Assembly: GCF_001428895.1 (NCBI RefSeq)
Contig: NZ_LMJA01000031.1
Span: 680,324-744,323 of the forward strand
Direction: 5' to 3'
DNA length: 64,000 bases
DNA from: Mycobacterium sp. Root265
Lineage (GTDB): Bacteria; Actinomycetota; Actinomycetes; Mycobacteriales; Mycobacteriaceae
This document shows, in pieces, positions 34,321 to 43,433 of the stretch. How positions within the stretch are numbered: position 1 is the stretch's first letter; every line of letters starts with the position of its first letter. Made by a program: the position numbers and the translations under genes. The notes under the pieces are model-generated. The model was given only the letters and a program-made list of their open reading frames with translations. It had not been told where the DNA came from and made no database searches.

Positions 34321-35349
34321 ATGGGCACTCTCGATGACGTGGCGCGCGCGGCAGGGGTCTCGAAGTCAGTGGCCTCTCGAGCTCTGACCGGCGATACCCG
34401 GGCGCGTATGAGCGAAGCTACCCGTGCGCGGATTCTGGCGGCTGCCGCCGAGCTCGACTATGTGCCCAATGCCCGCGCTCGTGCTCTCCGCCAGTCTCGC
34501 TCCGGCGCAATCGGTCTGATCGTTCCTGACGTCAACAACGCGGTGTTTGCCGACATGTTGGCGGGTGTGCAGCAGGCGACCGCCCGACACGGTACCGACG
34601 TGCTGCTCGGGCAGGTGGATCCACCGCCCGAAGGTGCCCAACAACTGTCCCGCTTGGTGCGGGAAGGCCGGGTCGATGGACTGCTGATTCAGCGGCGGGA
34701 GGATTTCGACGACACCATGCTGGCCGCGGTTCTGCACTCGGGCGTGCCAGCGATCACCGTCAACTCCCGGCTACCGGGCCGGGTCGGATCGGTGATCCTT
34801 GAGGATGAGCGCGGCGCGGCGCTGGCCGCCCGACACCTGATCGAGTTGGGTCACAGGCAGATCGCGTTCATCTCTGGCACGCGCGCGCACGACACCGCGC
34901 GCCGACGCAAGAACGGGTATCTGCGCGCGCTCACCGAGGCCGGCCTCGCAGCCGAACCGACCTGGGTGATCGATGCCGGGTGGGAATCCGATGCCGGCGC
35001 ACAGGCGCTCGGCACGCTGTATCGCGATGGCGGGCTGGGAAAACCTGGAGGCCCCACGGCCGTCGTGGTCGCCAGCGTCAACGCTGCCGTGGGGGCCCTG
35101 TTCGCCGCGCTGCGGCTCGGCGTGCGGGTGCCAGAGGAGCTGTCGATCGTCGGGATCAACACGACGTGGGTCTCCAACACGGTGTATCCGGCCGTTACTA
35201 CTGTCAAGCTGCCGCTGCACCGGCTCGGCGAAGTAGCCGCCACCATGCTGCTAGATCACTTGGGGGGAGCCGAGCTCACGGATGTGGTGGTCGAGGATCC
35301 TGCACCCGAACTGGTGGCGAAGGAGACCACGGCCACGCCGAGTTCGTGA
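34321..35349 (+). CDS. LacI-family transcriptional regulator
   Basis: A 342-residue LacI regulator. The N-terminal HTH is TLDDVARAAGVSKSVASRALTGDTRARMSEATRARIL (read in part), followed by the hinge helix VPNARARALRQSRSG and a periplasmic-binding-like core with GLIVPDVNNAVFADML and AALAARHLIELGHRQIAFISG. LacI operators are palindromes with a central CG, which matches the four 16-mers at 37379, 37413, 38974 and 39007, so it is the best candidate to bind them. Start at 34321 is chosen for the normal HTH position; an ATG at 34312 is three codons earlier in frame. Confidence 0.88.
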   Translation: MGTLDDVARAAGVSKSVASRALTGDTRARMSEATRARILAAAAELDYVPNARARALRQSRSGAIGLIVPDVNNAVFADMLAGVQQATARHGTDVLLGQVDPPPEGAQQLSRLVREGRVDGLLIQRREDFDDTMLAAVLHSGVPAITVNSRLPGRVGSVILEDERGAALAARHLIELGHRQIAFISGTRAHDTARRRKNGYLRALTEAGLAAEPTWVIDAGWESDAGAQALGTLYRDGGLGKPGGPTAVVVASVNAAVGALFAALRLGVRVPEELSIVGINTTWVSNTVYPAVTTVKLPLHRLGEVAATMLLDHLGGAELTDVVVEDPAPELVAKETTATPSS

Positions 35350-35361
35350 TCTCGAGCGCGC

Positions 35362-36141
35362 CTAGCGCCTGAAGTGGGCCGGACGCTTCTCCACGAAGGC
35401 AGCCACCCCTTCGACTCCGTCGGCGGAGGTGAACAGCTCCATCAGCGTGGCCCGTTCGTCACTGTAGGCCAGCGCCCGTTCGGCGTTCGACACCAAATCT
35501 TTGGTGGCAGCCAACGCCGAGGCTGAGGATCCGGCCAGCAACGTAGCCAACTCATTGGCACGGTGCCGGCTGGTGCCCGCCGGGACCACCTCGTTCACCA
35601 AGCCCAAGGCGTGTGCCTCGGCAACTGGCAGTCGCTGCCCAAGCATGATGAGCTGCTTGGCTTTTCGAGCACCCACTTGTGCGGTCAGTCGCTGCGTGCC
35701 GCCCCAGCCCGGGATCAGCCCCAGGGACACCTCGGGAAGCCCGAGTTCGGCCGTGTCACCCGCCACCACGATGTCGGCGGCCATCGCGACTTCGAATCCA
35801 CCGCCGAGGGCCATCCCTTCGATCGCCGCGATGACGGGGACGGGAACTGTGGCGATGGTTTCGACGAGGACTCCCGCCGCGCGGGTGAGTTCGCCGATCT
35901 CGCCCAGATCGCCACGCCCGTACACCGAGATATCTGCTCCCGCACAGAAGAAGGACCCACCGCTGAGCACGATCACCCGTGTGCCGGCCGGGCGCGCGTC
36001 GATCGTCCTGGTCAGCGATCGGACCATATCGAGGTCGAAGGCGTTACGTTTTCTCGGACGGTTCAACACCACGTGCAGCACGCCGTTGGTGGCCTCGGGG
36101 TCGACGCTCACCGATTCCCCCATCGTCAATGTCTCGGTCAT
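35362..36141 (-). CDS. Enoyl-CoA hydratase/isomerase
   Basis: A 259-residue crotonase-fold enzyme. The oxyanion hole is formed by the SFFCAGADISVYG and EGMALGGGFEVAMAADIVVAG segments; the usual catalytic acidic pair region LPEVSLGLIPGWGGTQRLT has Glu in the first and Ile/Pro in the second position, so the exact reaction (hydration or isomerisation) is unclear. It overlaps the stop of the CoA-transferase gene by 1 bp, in one operon. It would act on the CoA ester produced by that transferase. Confidence 0.87.
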   Translation of the reverse strand: MTETLTMGESVSVDPEATNGVLHVVLNRPRKRNAFDLDMVRSLTRTIDARPAGTRVIVLSGGSFFCAGADISVYGRGDLGEIGELTRAAGVLVETIATVPVPVIAAIEGMALGGGFEVAMAADIVVAGDTAELGLPEVSLGLIPGWGGTQRLTAQVGARKAKQLIMLGQRLPVAEAHALGLVNEVVPAGTSRHRANELATLLAGSSASALAATKDLVSNAERALAYSDERATLMELFTSADGVEGVAAFVEKRPAHFRR

Positions 36142-37313
36142 CAGTTACCTACCTTTGCTTGAAGTCGATCGATGTCTTCTGTGTCGTAGCCCAATTCAGT
36201 CAGGACAGTCCGGTTGGAGCTGCCCAGTTCGGGCGGCAGATTGCGCACCCCCGGGCGCAGTCCGTCGTAGAGCACCGGGTGCCCGAGGAGCTTGACGGCA
36301 CCAGCGGTCGGATGGTCGATCTCGATCACCGACTTGTTGTGCAGCACCTGAGGGTCCTCGACGATGTCGGCGTAGGTGTTCACCGGCGCGAACCAGACCT
36401 TGGCCCTTACGAACACCGCACTCCATTCGTCAGTGGTTCGTTGCCCCATGTGCTTGGCCACCCGTTCGTTGACGTCCTCGCGCCGTTGGTAGGACGAGTC
36501 TTCCCCGACACTGAGGAACCAGTCGTCCTCGAAGACGGCAGCGAGCACAGCCAACGCATTGAGCGACAGGGTGAGGTGGCCGTCGGCGGTGGCGAAAACA
36601 CCGTACGGCGCTTTGTAATACGGCGACGACACGCCGCTGTTGCTGCGGTGCCCGGTGTAACCATTCAGGAAGTAGGACAGCGGCTCGATCTGGAGATCGA
36701 GCGCGGCGCTGAGCAGATTGCTCTCTACCCGAGCGCCCCGTCCGGTGCGTTCCCTGCCATGCAGCGCCGCCAGGATCCCGAACGCCCCCAACACCGCGCC
36801 ATGTTGGTCGACGATCGAAGCGCCGACCGGCGTTGGAGGGCCATCGGCGACTCCCGTGGCTGCGGCGATTCCTGACATAGACTGCAGCAGCACGTCCTGC
36901 CCCGGTCGGTCCTTGTATGGTCCGTCGCTGCCGTAGCCCGACAGCGAGCAGTACACCAGCCGGGAGTTGCGGTGGCGCAGGCGTTCCCAGCCCAGTGCGA
37001 GCCGCTCCATCACGCCGGGGCGGAAACTCTCGATCAGTACGTCTGCATCGTCGAGCAGTCGGAGGACGACATCCACCCACTCGGGGTCCTTGAGATCGAC
37101 TACCAGGCTGCTGACGTTCCGATTGCCCAGTAGGAAGAAAACGCTCTCCCCGTTGAGGTAGGCGTCGGGGCCCGACCACGACCTTTCGAACGCACCGGCC
37201 GGTGGCTCGACCTTCACGACCTGCGCACCCAGGTCTGCGAGCATCTGCGTGGCTGATGGGCCTTGCAAAAAATGCGTGAAGCTAACGACGCGAACACCGT
37301 CGAGCATGGCCAT
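36141..37313 (-). CDS. CaiB/BaiF family III CoA-transferase
   Basis: A 390-residue family III CoA-transferase, intact. MLDGVRVVSFTHFLQGPSATQMLADLGAQVVKVE (read in part) is the typical N terminus; RPGQDVLLQSMSGIAAATG contains the catalytic Asp, and the loop with GYGSDGPYKDR is also typical. The ATG at 37313 follows AAGGAGGCACCG. It would transfer CoA to a carboxylate made inside the cluster, feeding the enoyl-CoA hydratase encoded just downstream. It is divergent from the permease gene, with two operator palindromes between. Confidence 0.9.
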   Translation of the reverse strand: MAMLDGVRVVSFTHFLQGPSATQMLADLGAQVVKVEPPAGAFERSWSGPDAYLNGESVFFLLGNRNVSSLVVDLKDPEWVDVVLRLLDDADVLIESFRPGVMERLALGWERLRHRNSRLVYCSLSGYGSDGPYKDRPGQDVLLQSMSGIAAATGVADGPPTPVGASIVDQHGAVLGAFGILAALHGRERTGRGARVESNLLSAALDLQIEPLSYFLNGYTGHRSNSGVSSPYYKAPYGVFATADGHLTLSLNALAVLAAVFEDDWFLSVGEDSSYQRREDVNERVAKHMGQRTTDEWSAVFVRAKVWFAPVNTYADIVEDPQVLHNKSVIEIDHPTAGAVKLLGHPVLYDGLRPGVRNLPPELGSSNRTVLTELGYDTEDIDRLQAKVGN

Positions 37314-37378
37314 CGGTGCCTCCTTCGATCGAATCGGCGGGGTGGGCGCACTTCGCCACGCACCCATTGAAACAACAT

Positions 37379-37394
37379 GAACAATCGATTGTCC
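37379..37394. promoter_or_regulatory. Operator palindrome GAACAATCGATTGTCC (copy 1)
   Basis: Palindrome with a central CG and one mismatch at the last half-site (GTCC instead of GTTC). Lies 66 bp upstream of the CoA-transferase ATG and 129 bp upstream of the permease GTG. Probably a LacI-family site. Confidence 0.7.
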
Positions 37395-37412
37395 ATATCT
37401 TCCGCAAAATTA

Positions 37413-37428
37413 GCGCAATCGGTTGTTC
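37413..37428. promoter_or_regulatory. Operator palindrome GCGCAATCGGTTGTTC (copy 2)
   Basis: Same family of 16-mers, 34 bp (about three helical turns) after copy 1. A TGTGCTTCACTA block follows at 37442-37453, conserved with the one after copy 4. Confidence 0.7.
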
Positions 37429-37522
37429 ACAGGTCTTTCCTTGTGCTTCACTATGGCTGCCGTGATCTGGGACACAGGCCGCGGCCACACCCATCAACCA
37501 TGCGGACCGACAAGGAGTCACC

Positions 37523-38899
37523 GTGGTCAACTCATCGCCCCAGCAATCCCCCGCCACCAGCCCGCACACCGCTGACCCGCCCGCAAGCAAGCTGCGGAAA
37601 GTGGTGGCGGCGTCTATGGCCGGCACCGTCATCGAGTGGTACGAGTTCCTGCTGTACTCGGCGGCCTCGGCCCTCGTCTTCGGCACGTTGTTCTTCCCGA
37701 AAACCGACAACGCACTCGACGGCGTCATCAACGCACTTCTCATCTACGCCGTCGGCTTCCTCGCCCGGCCCCTCGGCGGTTTGGTCTTCGGCTACTTCGG
37801 TGACCGCGTAGGCCGCAAGAAGCTGCTCCAGGTGAGCCTGCTCCTGGTCGGCGCATCGACGTTCGCGATCGGCTGCATCCCCGGCTACGCCAGTATCGGG
37901 ATGGCCGCGCCCCTGCTCCTGGTCCTGATGCGCTTCATCCAAGGCGTCGGCGTCGGCGGCGAATGGGGCGGCGCAGTGCTACTGGTCGCCGAACATAGTC
38001 CGAACAAGAGTCGGGCATTCTGGACCAGCTGGCCGCAGGCCGCCCTTCCGCTCGGCAATTTTGTTGCGACACTTGTCCTCACCGGCCTGTCGTTCGCCAT
38101 GACCGAGGACGCCTTCCTGGCCTACGGCTGGCGTATAGCATTCTGGTTGTCGGCCGTGATCGTGATCGTCGGTTACTACATCCGGACACGCGTGGACGAG
38201 GCGCCACTGTTTCTGGAAGCCCGCGAGGCGGCCGAGAAGGCCAATGAGGCAACACCCTCTGCGCTGCAGGTCATCCGGGCCTACCCGCGCCAGGTGCTGA
38301 TCGCCATGGGCGCCCGGGTCGCCGAGAACATCATGTACCAGATGGTGGTCACGTTCTCGATCACGTACCTGGCGTTCACGATCGGAGCCACCACCACCGA
38401 GATCCTCGTCCTCATCCTCGGCGCGCACGCCATCCACTTCGTCGTGGTGCCGTTCTACGGCCGGCTCGCCGACACCTGGGGCCGAAAACCAGTTTTTCTG
38501 CTGGGATCCGTGCTCGCCACCGGCTGGGGATTCGTCGGATTCCCGTTGCTGTCCACCGGCAACGACTTTCTGATCTTCCTCGGCATCACGCTCGGCCTGC
38601 TGATTCACGGCCTGATGTACGCGCCACAACCGGCACTGATGGCCGAGATGTTCCCCACTCGAATGCGCTACACCGGCGTCTCCCTGGGTTACCAAGTCAC
38701 CTCGATTTTCGCCGGATCGCTGGCTCCCTACATCAGCACCTCGCTGCTGCGTTCGCATGGATCGTGGGTGCCGATCGCCTGCTACCTCGCGGTGGCGGCA
38801 GTCATCTCGACCGTGGCGGTGAGTTTCCTGAAAGAGACCAAGGGCATCGACCTGGCCGGCATCGGCACCACCGCCCCGACATCCCGGCCAATCGCATGA
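37523..38899 (+). CDS. MFS transporter of the MHS type (metabolite:H+ symporter)
   Basis: A 458-residue major-facilitator protein of the MHS branch with 12 hydrophobic segments. The start GTG at 37523 follows AAGGAGTCACC. Typical motifs are AGTVIEWYEFLLYSAASALVFG near the N terminus, GYFGDRVGRKKLLQ in loop 2-3, and RFIQGVGVGGEWGGAVLLVAEH. MHS members carry carboxylates, sugars acids or proline-betaine-like compounds with protons. Two operator palindromes precede it, so it is probably controlled by the LacI regulator with the CoA-transferase. Confidence 0.88.
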   Translation: MVNSSPQQSPATSPHTADPPASKLRKVVAASMAGTVIEWYEFLLYSAASALVFGTLFFPKTDNALDGVINALLIYAVGFLARPLGGLVFGYFGDRVGRKKLLQVSLLLVGASTFAIGCIPGYASIGMAAPLLLVLMRFIQGVGVGGEWGGAVLLVAEHSPNKSRAFWTSWPQAALPLGNFVATLVLTGLSFAMTEDAFLAYGWRIAFWLSAVIVIVGYYIRTRVDEAPLFLEAREAAEKANEATPSALQVIRAYPRQVLIAMGARVAENIMYQMVVTFSITYLAFTIGATTTEILVLILGAHAIHFVVVPFYGRLADTWGRKPVFLLGSVLATGWGFVGFPLLSTGNDFLIFLGITLGLLIHGLMYAPQPALMAEMFPTRMRYTGVSLGYQVTSIFAGSLAPYISTSLLRSHGSWVPIACYLAVAAVISTVAVSFLKETKGIDLAGIGTTAPTSRPIA

Positions 38900-38973
38900 C
38901 GCCCGCGGTCAGGGCGAACCACGTCGCCGGCCGACAGAAGGACCGGAAGAACGAAGCTGGCGCGCCACCCGTA

Positions 38974-38989
38974 GAGCAATCGGTTGTTC
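38974..38989. promoter_or_regulatory. Operator palindrome GAGCAATCGGTTGTTC (copy 3)
   Basis: Nearly identical to copies 1, 2 and 4; central CG. Lies 225 bp upstream of the ABC ATPase start. Confidence 0.7.
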
Positions 38990-39006
38990 AGGTCGACGCC
39001 AATCTT

Positions 39007-39022
39007 GCCCAATCGGTTGCTC
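39007..39022. promoter_or_regulatory. Operator palindrome GCCCAATCGGTTGCTC (copy 4)
   Basis: Thirty-three bp after copy 3, a spacing close to the 34 bp of copies 1-2. The following TGTGCTTCGCTA (39035-39046) sits 28 bp from the site start, compared with 29 bp at copy 2, which suggests a shared promoter layout. Confidence 0.7.
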
Positions 39023-39213
39023 AACGTCTGAGCGTGTGCTTCGCTAGGTGAACCACCGAGCGTGGACGCTCGATTTTCTATCCTGCCCCCGCATTGCCGC
39101 GAGGCCCGCACCAGCCAACTCAAGACATTCGAGAATGGGACCAGTCACGACATGAGTGATATATCAGTTATCGATCGGTTTGCCCACCGCTTCCAATTAC
39201 AGGGTCTGCGGCG

Positions 39214-39993
39214 ATGACCCGCAGCCTGGAAGTCGTCGGGATCGACAAGGAATACGGCACGTCCCACGGCGTCACCCGCGTACTGCGGGGGCTGACTCTG
39301 CACGCGGACCGCGGCGAGTTCGTCTCCATCGTCGGCCCGAGCGGGTGCGGCAAGTCGACTCTGTTCAACATCATCACCGGGCTGGTGACACCCACCTCTG
39401 GGTCGATCCGGGTGAACGGGGCCGACGTCACCGGCACCACCTCGCAACACATCGGCTACGTCCTGCAGAAAGATCTCCTGTTCCCATGGCGGACGGTTCT
39501 GGAGAACGTCATCCTCGGGCTGGAAGTGCGCGGCACCGGCAAGAAGGAAGCACGCGAACGCGCCCGACAACTGTTCGCGGCCTACAAGCTGGAGGGCTAC
39601 GAGGACAACTACCCCGCCGATCTGTCTGGGGGGATGCGGCAGCGGGCCGCACTCATGCGCACCATGGTGACTGATCCGGACATCATCTTGATGGACGAAG
39701 CCTACAAGGCACTCGACTATCCCCTCAAAATCGCACTGGAGGGCGAGCTGCTCGAAACCGCCAGAGCCACAGGCAAAACCGTTGTCGCTGTCACGCACGA
39801 TATCGAGGAGGCGGTCACGATGTCGGACCGTGTGTACATCCTCAAAGCCCACCCCGGAGAGATCGTCGATGAACTCGACGTCGATCTCGGCACCACGAGC
39901 ACCGATATCAACGAGCGGCGACTGGCGCCACGGTTCAACGAGTTCTACGAAAAGGTCTGGCGCGGAATCGGACAGTCGGCGGACGCGGCATGA
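39214..39993 (+). CDS. ABC transporter ATP-binding protein (NitT/TauT type)
   Basis: A 259-residue ATPase of the nitrate/sulfonate/taurine importer family. Walker A GPSGCGKST (41-49), signature LSGGMRQR (137-144), Walker B with D161-E162 and an H-loop VAVTHDIEEAV. After the Walker B the usual DEPFGALD reads DEAYKALD, an uncommon change. The ATG at 39214 is the first gene of a five-gene run: ATPase, permease, binding protein, amidase, acetamidase/formamidase. The substrate is probably an anionic or amide compound. Confidence 0.9.
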   Translation: MTRSLEVVGIDKEYGTSHGVTRVLRGLTLHADRGEFVSIVGPSGCGKSTLFNIITGLVTPTSGSIRVNGADVTGTTSQHIGYVLQKDLLFPWRTVLENVILGLEVRGTGKKEARERARQLFAAYKLEGYEDNYPADLSGGMRQRAALMRTMVTDPDIILMDEAYKALDYPLKIALEGELLETARATGKTVVAVTHDIEEAVTMSDRVYILKAHPGEIVDELDVDLGTTSTDINERRLAPRFNEFYEKVWRGIGQSADAA

Positions 39994-40036
39994 ACCTCAC
40001 CGGCCGCACATTTCCTCACCTCACCCAGGAGGACAG

Positions 40037-40870
40037 ATGACCACTGTACTGACCGAGCCGTCGACCGCTCCCACACGGCCGATCCGGCGGCGGACGGCGA
40101 CCGCGTCGCCGCGCAGCCGACGGATCGTCCTGCACACCATGCAGGTCCTCATTGTCGTAACAGCGTTGTCGGCGTGGGAATTCGGTGCCCGCAGCGGTGC
40201 GATCAGCTCATTTCTTTTTGGCAGCCCCAGCGCGGTGTGGAACGTACTGCAGACCCGCGCGATCTCCGGTCAGCTGTGGTCCGACATCGGCGTCACCAGC
40301 ACGGAGGTCATCCTCGGGTTCTTGATCGGCGCCGTCGGTGGATCTGTGCTCGGCCTGCTGCTGTGGTACTCGCAGTTCGTCGCGGATCTGACGTCGCCGT
40401 TCATCGCCGCCATTGGTTCAATCCCCGTCCTGGCGGTCGCACCGTTGACCATCATCTGGTTCGGGACCGAGATGACATCCAAGGTGGTGATCGTCGCGTT
40501 CTCGTGTGTGGTCGTGTCATTGACCACCTCCTACCGCGGCGCCCGACGCACCGATCCTGACCTGATCAACCTGATGAAGTCATTCGGGGCCTCCCGCTCC
40601 CAGATCTTCCGCAAACTCGTTGTGCCGTCAGCGATGACGTGGGTGGTATCGGGTTTGAAGCTCAACATCGGCTTCGCGCTGGTCGGCGCCATCGTTGGCG
40701 AATACATCAGTTCCGACGCGGGCGTGGGCCACATGATCCTGCTCGGCAGCTCCAATTTCACCATCAGTCTCGTCATCGCCGGCATCGCCATCGTCATGGT
40801 CATGGTGCTGGTCTTCAACCTCCTCGTCAGCGCTCTGGAGCGCTTCCTCGGTCATTGGGAAAGGTCATGA
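40037..40870 (+). CDS. ABC transporter permease (NitT/TauT type)
   Basis: A 277-residue integral membrane protein of the BPD-transport-1 type. About six hydrophobic segments; the cytoplasmic EAA loop is seen as YRGARRTDPDLINLMKSFGASRSQIFRKLVVPSAM (read in part). The ATG at 40037 follows AGGAGGACAG. The last codons overlap the start of the binding protein gene. Confidence 0.9.
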   Translation: MTTVLTEPSTAPTRPIRRRTATASPRSRRIVLHTMQVLIVVTALSAWEFGARSGAISSFLFGSPSAVWNVLQTRAISGQLWSDIGVTSTEVILGFLIGAVGGSVLGLLLWYSQFVADLTSPFIAAIGSIPVLAVAPLTIIWFGTEMTSKVVIVAFSCVVVSLTTSYRGARRTDPDLINLMKSFGASRSQIFRKLVVPSAMTWVVSGLKLNIGFALVGAIVGEYISSDAGVGHMILLGSSNFTISLVIAGIAIVMVMVLVFNLLVSALERFLGHWERS

Positions 40871-41901
40871 TCATGCGAAAATTCCTCCGAAAGCTGGCTG
40901 TTGCCGTCACATCGGCAACGGTTCTGCTCACCACTGCCTGCAGCAGTCAACCGACTCAGTCCGCGGACGGCACCACCACAGTCCGGGTTAGCCAAGCGTT
41001 CCAGTCCCTGCTCTACCTGCCGCTCTATGTGGCCCAGGAGAACGGCTACTTCCAGGAACAGGGGGTGACCGTCGAGATCGCCACCGGGGGCGGTGGCACC
41101 CAGTCGTGGACTGCAGTCCTGGGCGGGTCCGCCGACTTCTCCATACAGGACCCGGTATTCGTGCCGAAGTCACACGAAAACGGCGGCCCCGGCGTGGTTG
41201 TGGCCGCCATCCAAAATGCTCCGTCGGTGTTCGCCATCGGCCGCGGCGGTGCCGGCGCCAACCTGAACGACCCGTCGGTGTTCGAAGGCAAGAAGGTGGT
41301 GGTGAGTCCGGAGCCCGATACCAGTTGGGCTTTCATGAAGTACCTGATCGACCAGAAAGGTCTGAAGGACGTCACGATGGTCAACGTCGCGCTCGGCAGT
41401 GAACTCGCCGCCGTGGCAGGTGGGCAAGCCGACCTGGCATTGTCCTTCGAGCCGACCGTCAGCCAAGCTGTGGTGGGCCAGGGTCTTGAGGTTGTCTATT
41501 CCTTCCCCGCCAACCCGGACTGGTACCCCTTCGCCTTTTCCAGCCTCACCACAACCGAGAAATACCTGCAAGAGAGCCCCGAATCCGCTCAAGGTGTGGT
41601 CACCGCGATCGCCAAGGCCTCGAAGTTCATCTACGCCGACCCCGTGGCCACCACCGACATCGCCGCAAAGTACTTCCCCGATCTGCCCCGCGAGGTCGTC
41701 GCAGCCGCCGTCGAACGGGAGATCGACGCCAAGGGTTACGCAGAGGACATCACAGTGACCAAGGAGTCCTGGGACCGCAACATGGAAATCTCGTTGTTTA
41801 CCAAGAACATCGCGGCCTATCCCTCGGATGCCACGTCATATGAGAACAACGTCAACACCGAACTGGCCACCCGGGCCCGCGCAACACTTGAGGCGGGCTG
41901 A
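40867..41901 (+). CDS. ABC substrate-binding lipoprotein (NMT1/THI5-like, NitT/TauT type)
   Basis: A 344-residue substrate-binding protein. The N terminus has Arg/Lys residues, a hydrophobic core and a lipobox TTAC, so it is lipid-anchored. The mature part begins VRVSQAFQSLLYLPLYVAQENGYFQEQGVTVEIATGGGG (read in part), the classic NMT1-like opening. The ATG at 40867 overlaps the permease stop as ATGA. Ligand is probably the compound hydrolysed by the adjacent amidases, but this is inference. Confidence 0.9.
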   Translation: MIMRKFLRKLAVAVTSATVLLTTACSSQPTQSADGTTTVRVSQAFQSLLYLPLYVAQENGYFQEQGVTVEIATGGGGTQSWTAVLGGSADFSIQDPVFVPKSHENGGPGVVVAAIQNAPSVFAIGRGGAGANLNDPSVFEGKKVVVSPEPDTSWAFMKYLIDQKGLKDVTMVNVALGSELAAVAGGQADLALSFEPTVSQAVVGQGLEVVYSFPANPDWYPFAFSSLTTTEKYLQESPESAQGVVTAIAKASKFIYADPVATTDIAAKYFPDLPREVVAAAVEREIDAKGYAEDITVTKESWDRNMEISLFTKNIAAYPSDATSYENNVNTELATRARATLEAG

Positions 41902-41903
41902 GC

Positions 41904-43433
41904 ATGACCGTGCATCTTCCAGAAGCCGTAGATCTCGAACAGACCTCTACGACCTACGGTCTCGGCCTGTCCACAAGCAAGTTGGCTGAGTTCGCCCCGC
42001 ACGTACAAGACACGCTGGCCTCCTGGGATGTCGTCGCCGAATTGCATAGGGAGATCGCGCCACCCACCGTCACACGTGCCTGGGCGCAGCCGGCACACAA
42101 CCCCTTGGGCGCCTGGTATGTCACGTGCAACATCACTTCGGCAGGCACGGGCCCGTTGGCCGGCCGGACAGTGGGCATCAAGGACAACATCGCGGTGGCC
42201 GGCGTGCCGATGATGAATGGCTCAGCGTTGGTCGAAGGCTACGTCCCGATTCAGGACGCCACCGTGGTCACCCGACTACTGGCCGCCGGCGCCACCATCA
42301 CCGGCAAGACCGTCTGCGAGGACCTCTGCTTCTCGGGAGCCTCGCACACCGCAGCCACAGGCCCGGTGCGCAACCCCTGGGACCACACCCGCACCTCCGG
42401 CGGATCCTCCAGCGGCAGTGCCGCTCTGGTCGCCTCCGGGGCCGTCGACCTGGCCATCGGCGGTGATCAGGGCGGATCGGTGCGGCTTCCTGCCGCATTC
42501 ACCGGGATCGTAGGACACAAGCCGACACACGGGCTGGTCCCCTACACCGGCGCTTTCCCCATCGAGCAGTCCCTCGACCACCTCGGTCCGATGACCCGCA
42601 CCGTCGCCGATGCGGCACTGGTTCTCGACGTGATCGCCGGACCCGACGGCCTGGATCCCCGGCAGCGTATCGACGGTTCAGAAGCGACGTTCACCGACGA
42701 GCTGACCCAGCCCACAGCCGGGCTGCGGGTGGGTGTCCTCACCGAGGGCTTCGGGCATCCGGAGTCGGTACCCGGTGTCGACGCTGCCGTCCGTGGTGCC
42801 ATCGATGTCCTGCGCACCGAAGGTCTTCTGTGCGAGGAGGTCTCGGTACCCTGGCACCGCCACGGCAAGCAGATCTGGGACGTGATCGCCGTCGAGGGCG
42901 GCACCACCCAGATGGTCGACGGCAACGCCTACGGCAGGAACTGGCAGGGTTGGTACGACCCAGCGCTGATCGAGCACTACGGCAGCCGACGCCGCGCGGA
43001 TGGCTCCTCCTTCCCGGACACCGTGAAGCTCGTCTTGCTGGCTGGTCGCCACACCCTCGATCGGCATCACGGCGTGCACTATGCGATGGCACGCAACCTC
43101 GTTCCGCACTTGCGCGCCGCCTACGACGAGGCCCTGTCGCGCTTCGATGTCCTCGTCATGCCCACCACTCCGATCCTGGCCAGCCCGATACCGGGCGGCG
43201 ACGCGCCACTGGAGGAGTACCTGGCGCGCGCATTGGAGATGATGGCCAACACCGCCGCGTTCGACGTGACGGGCCATCCTGCGTGCAGCGTACCGGCCGG
43301 CCTGGTCGACGGACTGCCGGTCGGGATGATGATCGTGGGCCGCCACCTCGACGATGCCACGGTGCTGCGGGTTGCACACACCTTCGAGCAGGCCCGCGGG
43401 GGCTTTCCGTTCGCAGCGGATGGGGCATCATGA
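41904..43433 (+). CDS. Amidase (amidase-signature family)
   Basis: A 509-residue amidase-signature enzyme with the Ser-cisSer-Lys triad: Lys93 (GIKDNIAVAG), the Gly/Ser-rich GGSSSGSAAL (165-173) and Ser192 (GGSVRLPAAFTG). It hydrolyses an amide to the acid and ammonia. The ATG at 41904 follows the binding protein stop by 2 bp, so it belongs to the importer operon. Next to it is an acetamidase/formamidase; the two could take different amide bonds of one compound. Confidence 0.9.
   Translation: MTVHLPEAVDLEQTSTTYGLGLSTSKLAEFAPHVQDTLASWDVVAELHREIAPPTVTRAWAQPAHNPLGAWYVTCNITSAGTGPLAGRTVGIKDNIAVAGVPMMNGSALVEGYVPIQDATVVTRLLAAGATITGKTVCEDLCFSGASHTAATGPVRNPWDHTRTSGGSSSGSAALVASGAVDLAIGGDQGGSVRLPAAFTGIVGHKPTHGLVPYTGAFPIEQSLDHLGPMTRTVADAALVLDVIAGPDGLDPRQRIDGSEATFTDELTQPTAGLRVGVLTEGFGHPESVPGVDAAVRGAIDVLRTEGLLCEEVSVPWHRHGKQIWDVIAVEGGTTQMVDGNAYGRNWQGWYDPALIEHYGSRRRADGSSFPDTVKLVLLAGRHTLDRHHGVHYAMARNLVPHLRAAYDEALSRFDVLVMPTTPILASPIPGGDAPLEEYLARALEMMANTAAFDVTGHPACSVPAGLVDGLPVGMMIVGRHLDDATVLRVAHTFEQARGGFPFAADGAS

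Larger units (their letters stand above)
38900..39213. other. Intergenic control region of the ABC importer operon
   Basis: The 314 bp between the MHS permease and the ABC operon hold no gene. They contain two LacI-type palindromes (38974 and 39007), a TGTGCTTCGCTA block at 39035-39046 and an AGTGATATATCAGT palindrome at 39154-39167. Confidence 0.6.

Noticed and set aside
37979-38758. 259-codon minus-strand frame opposite the first MHS permease
   Set aside because: Antisense to a well-supported gene; composition is Asp/Gly/Arg-rich with no motif.
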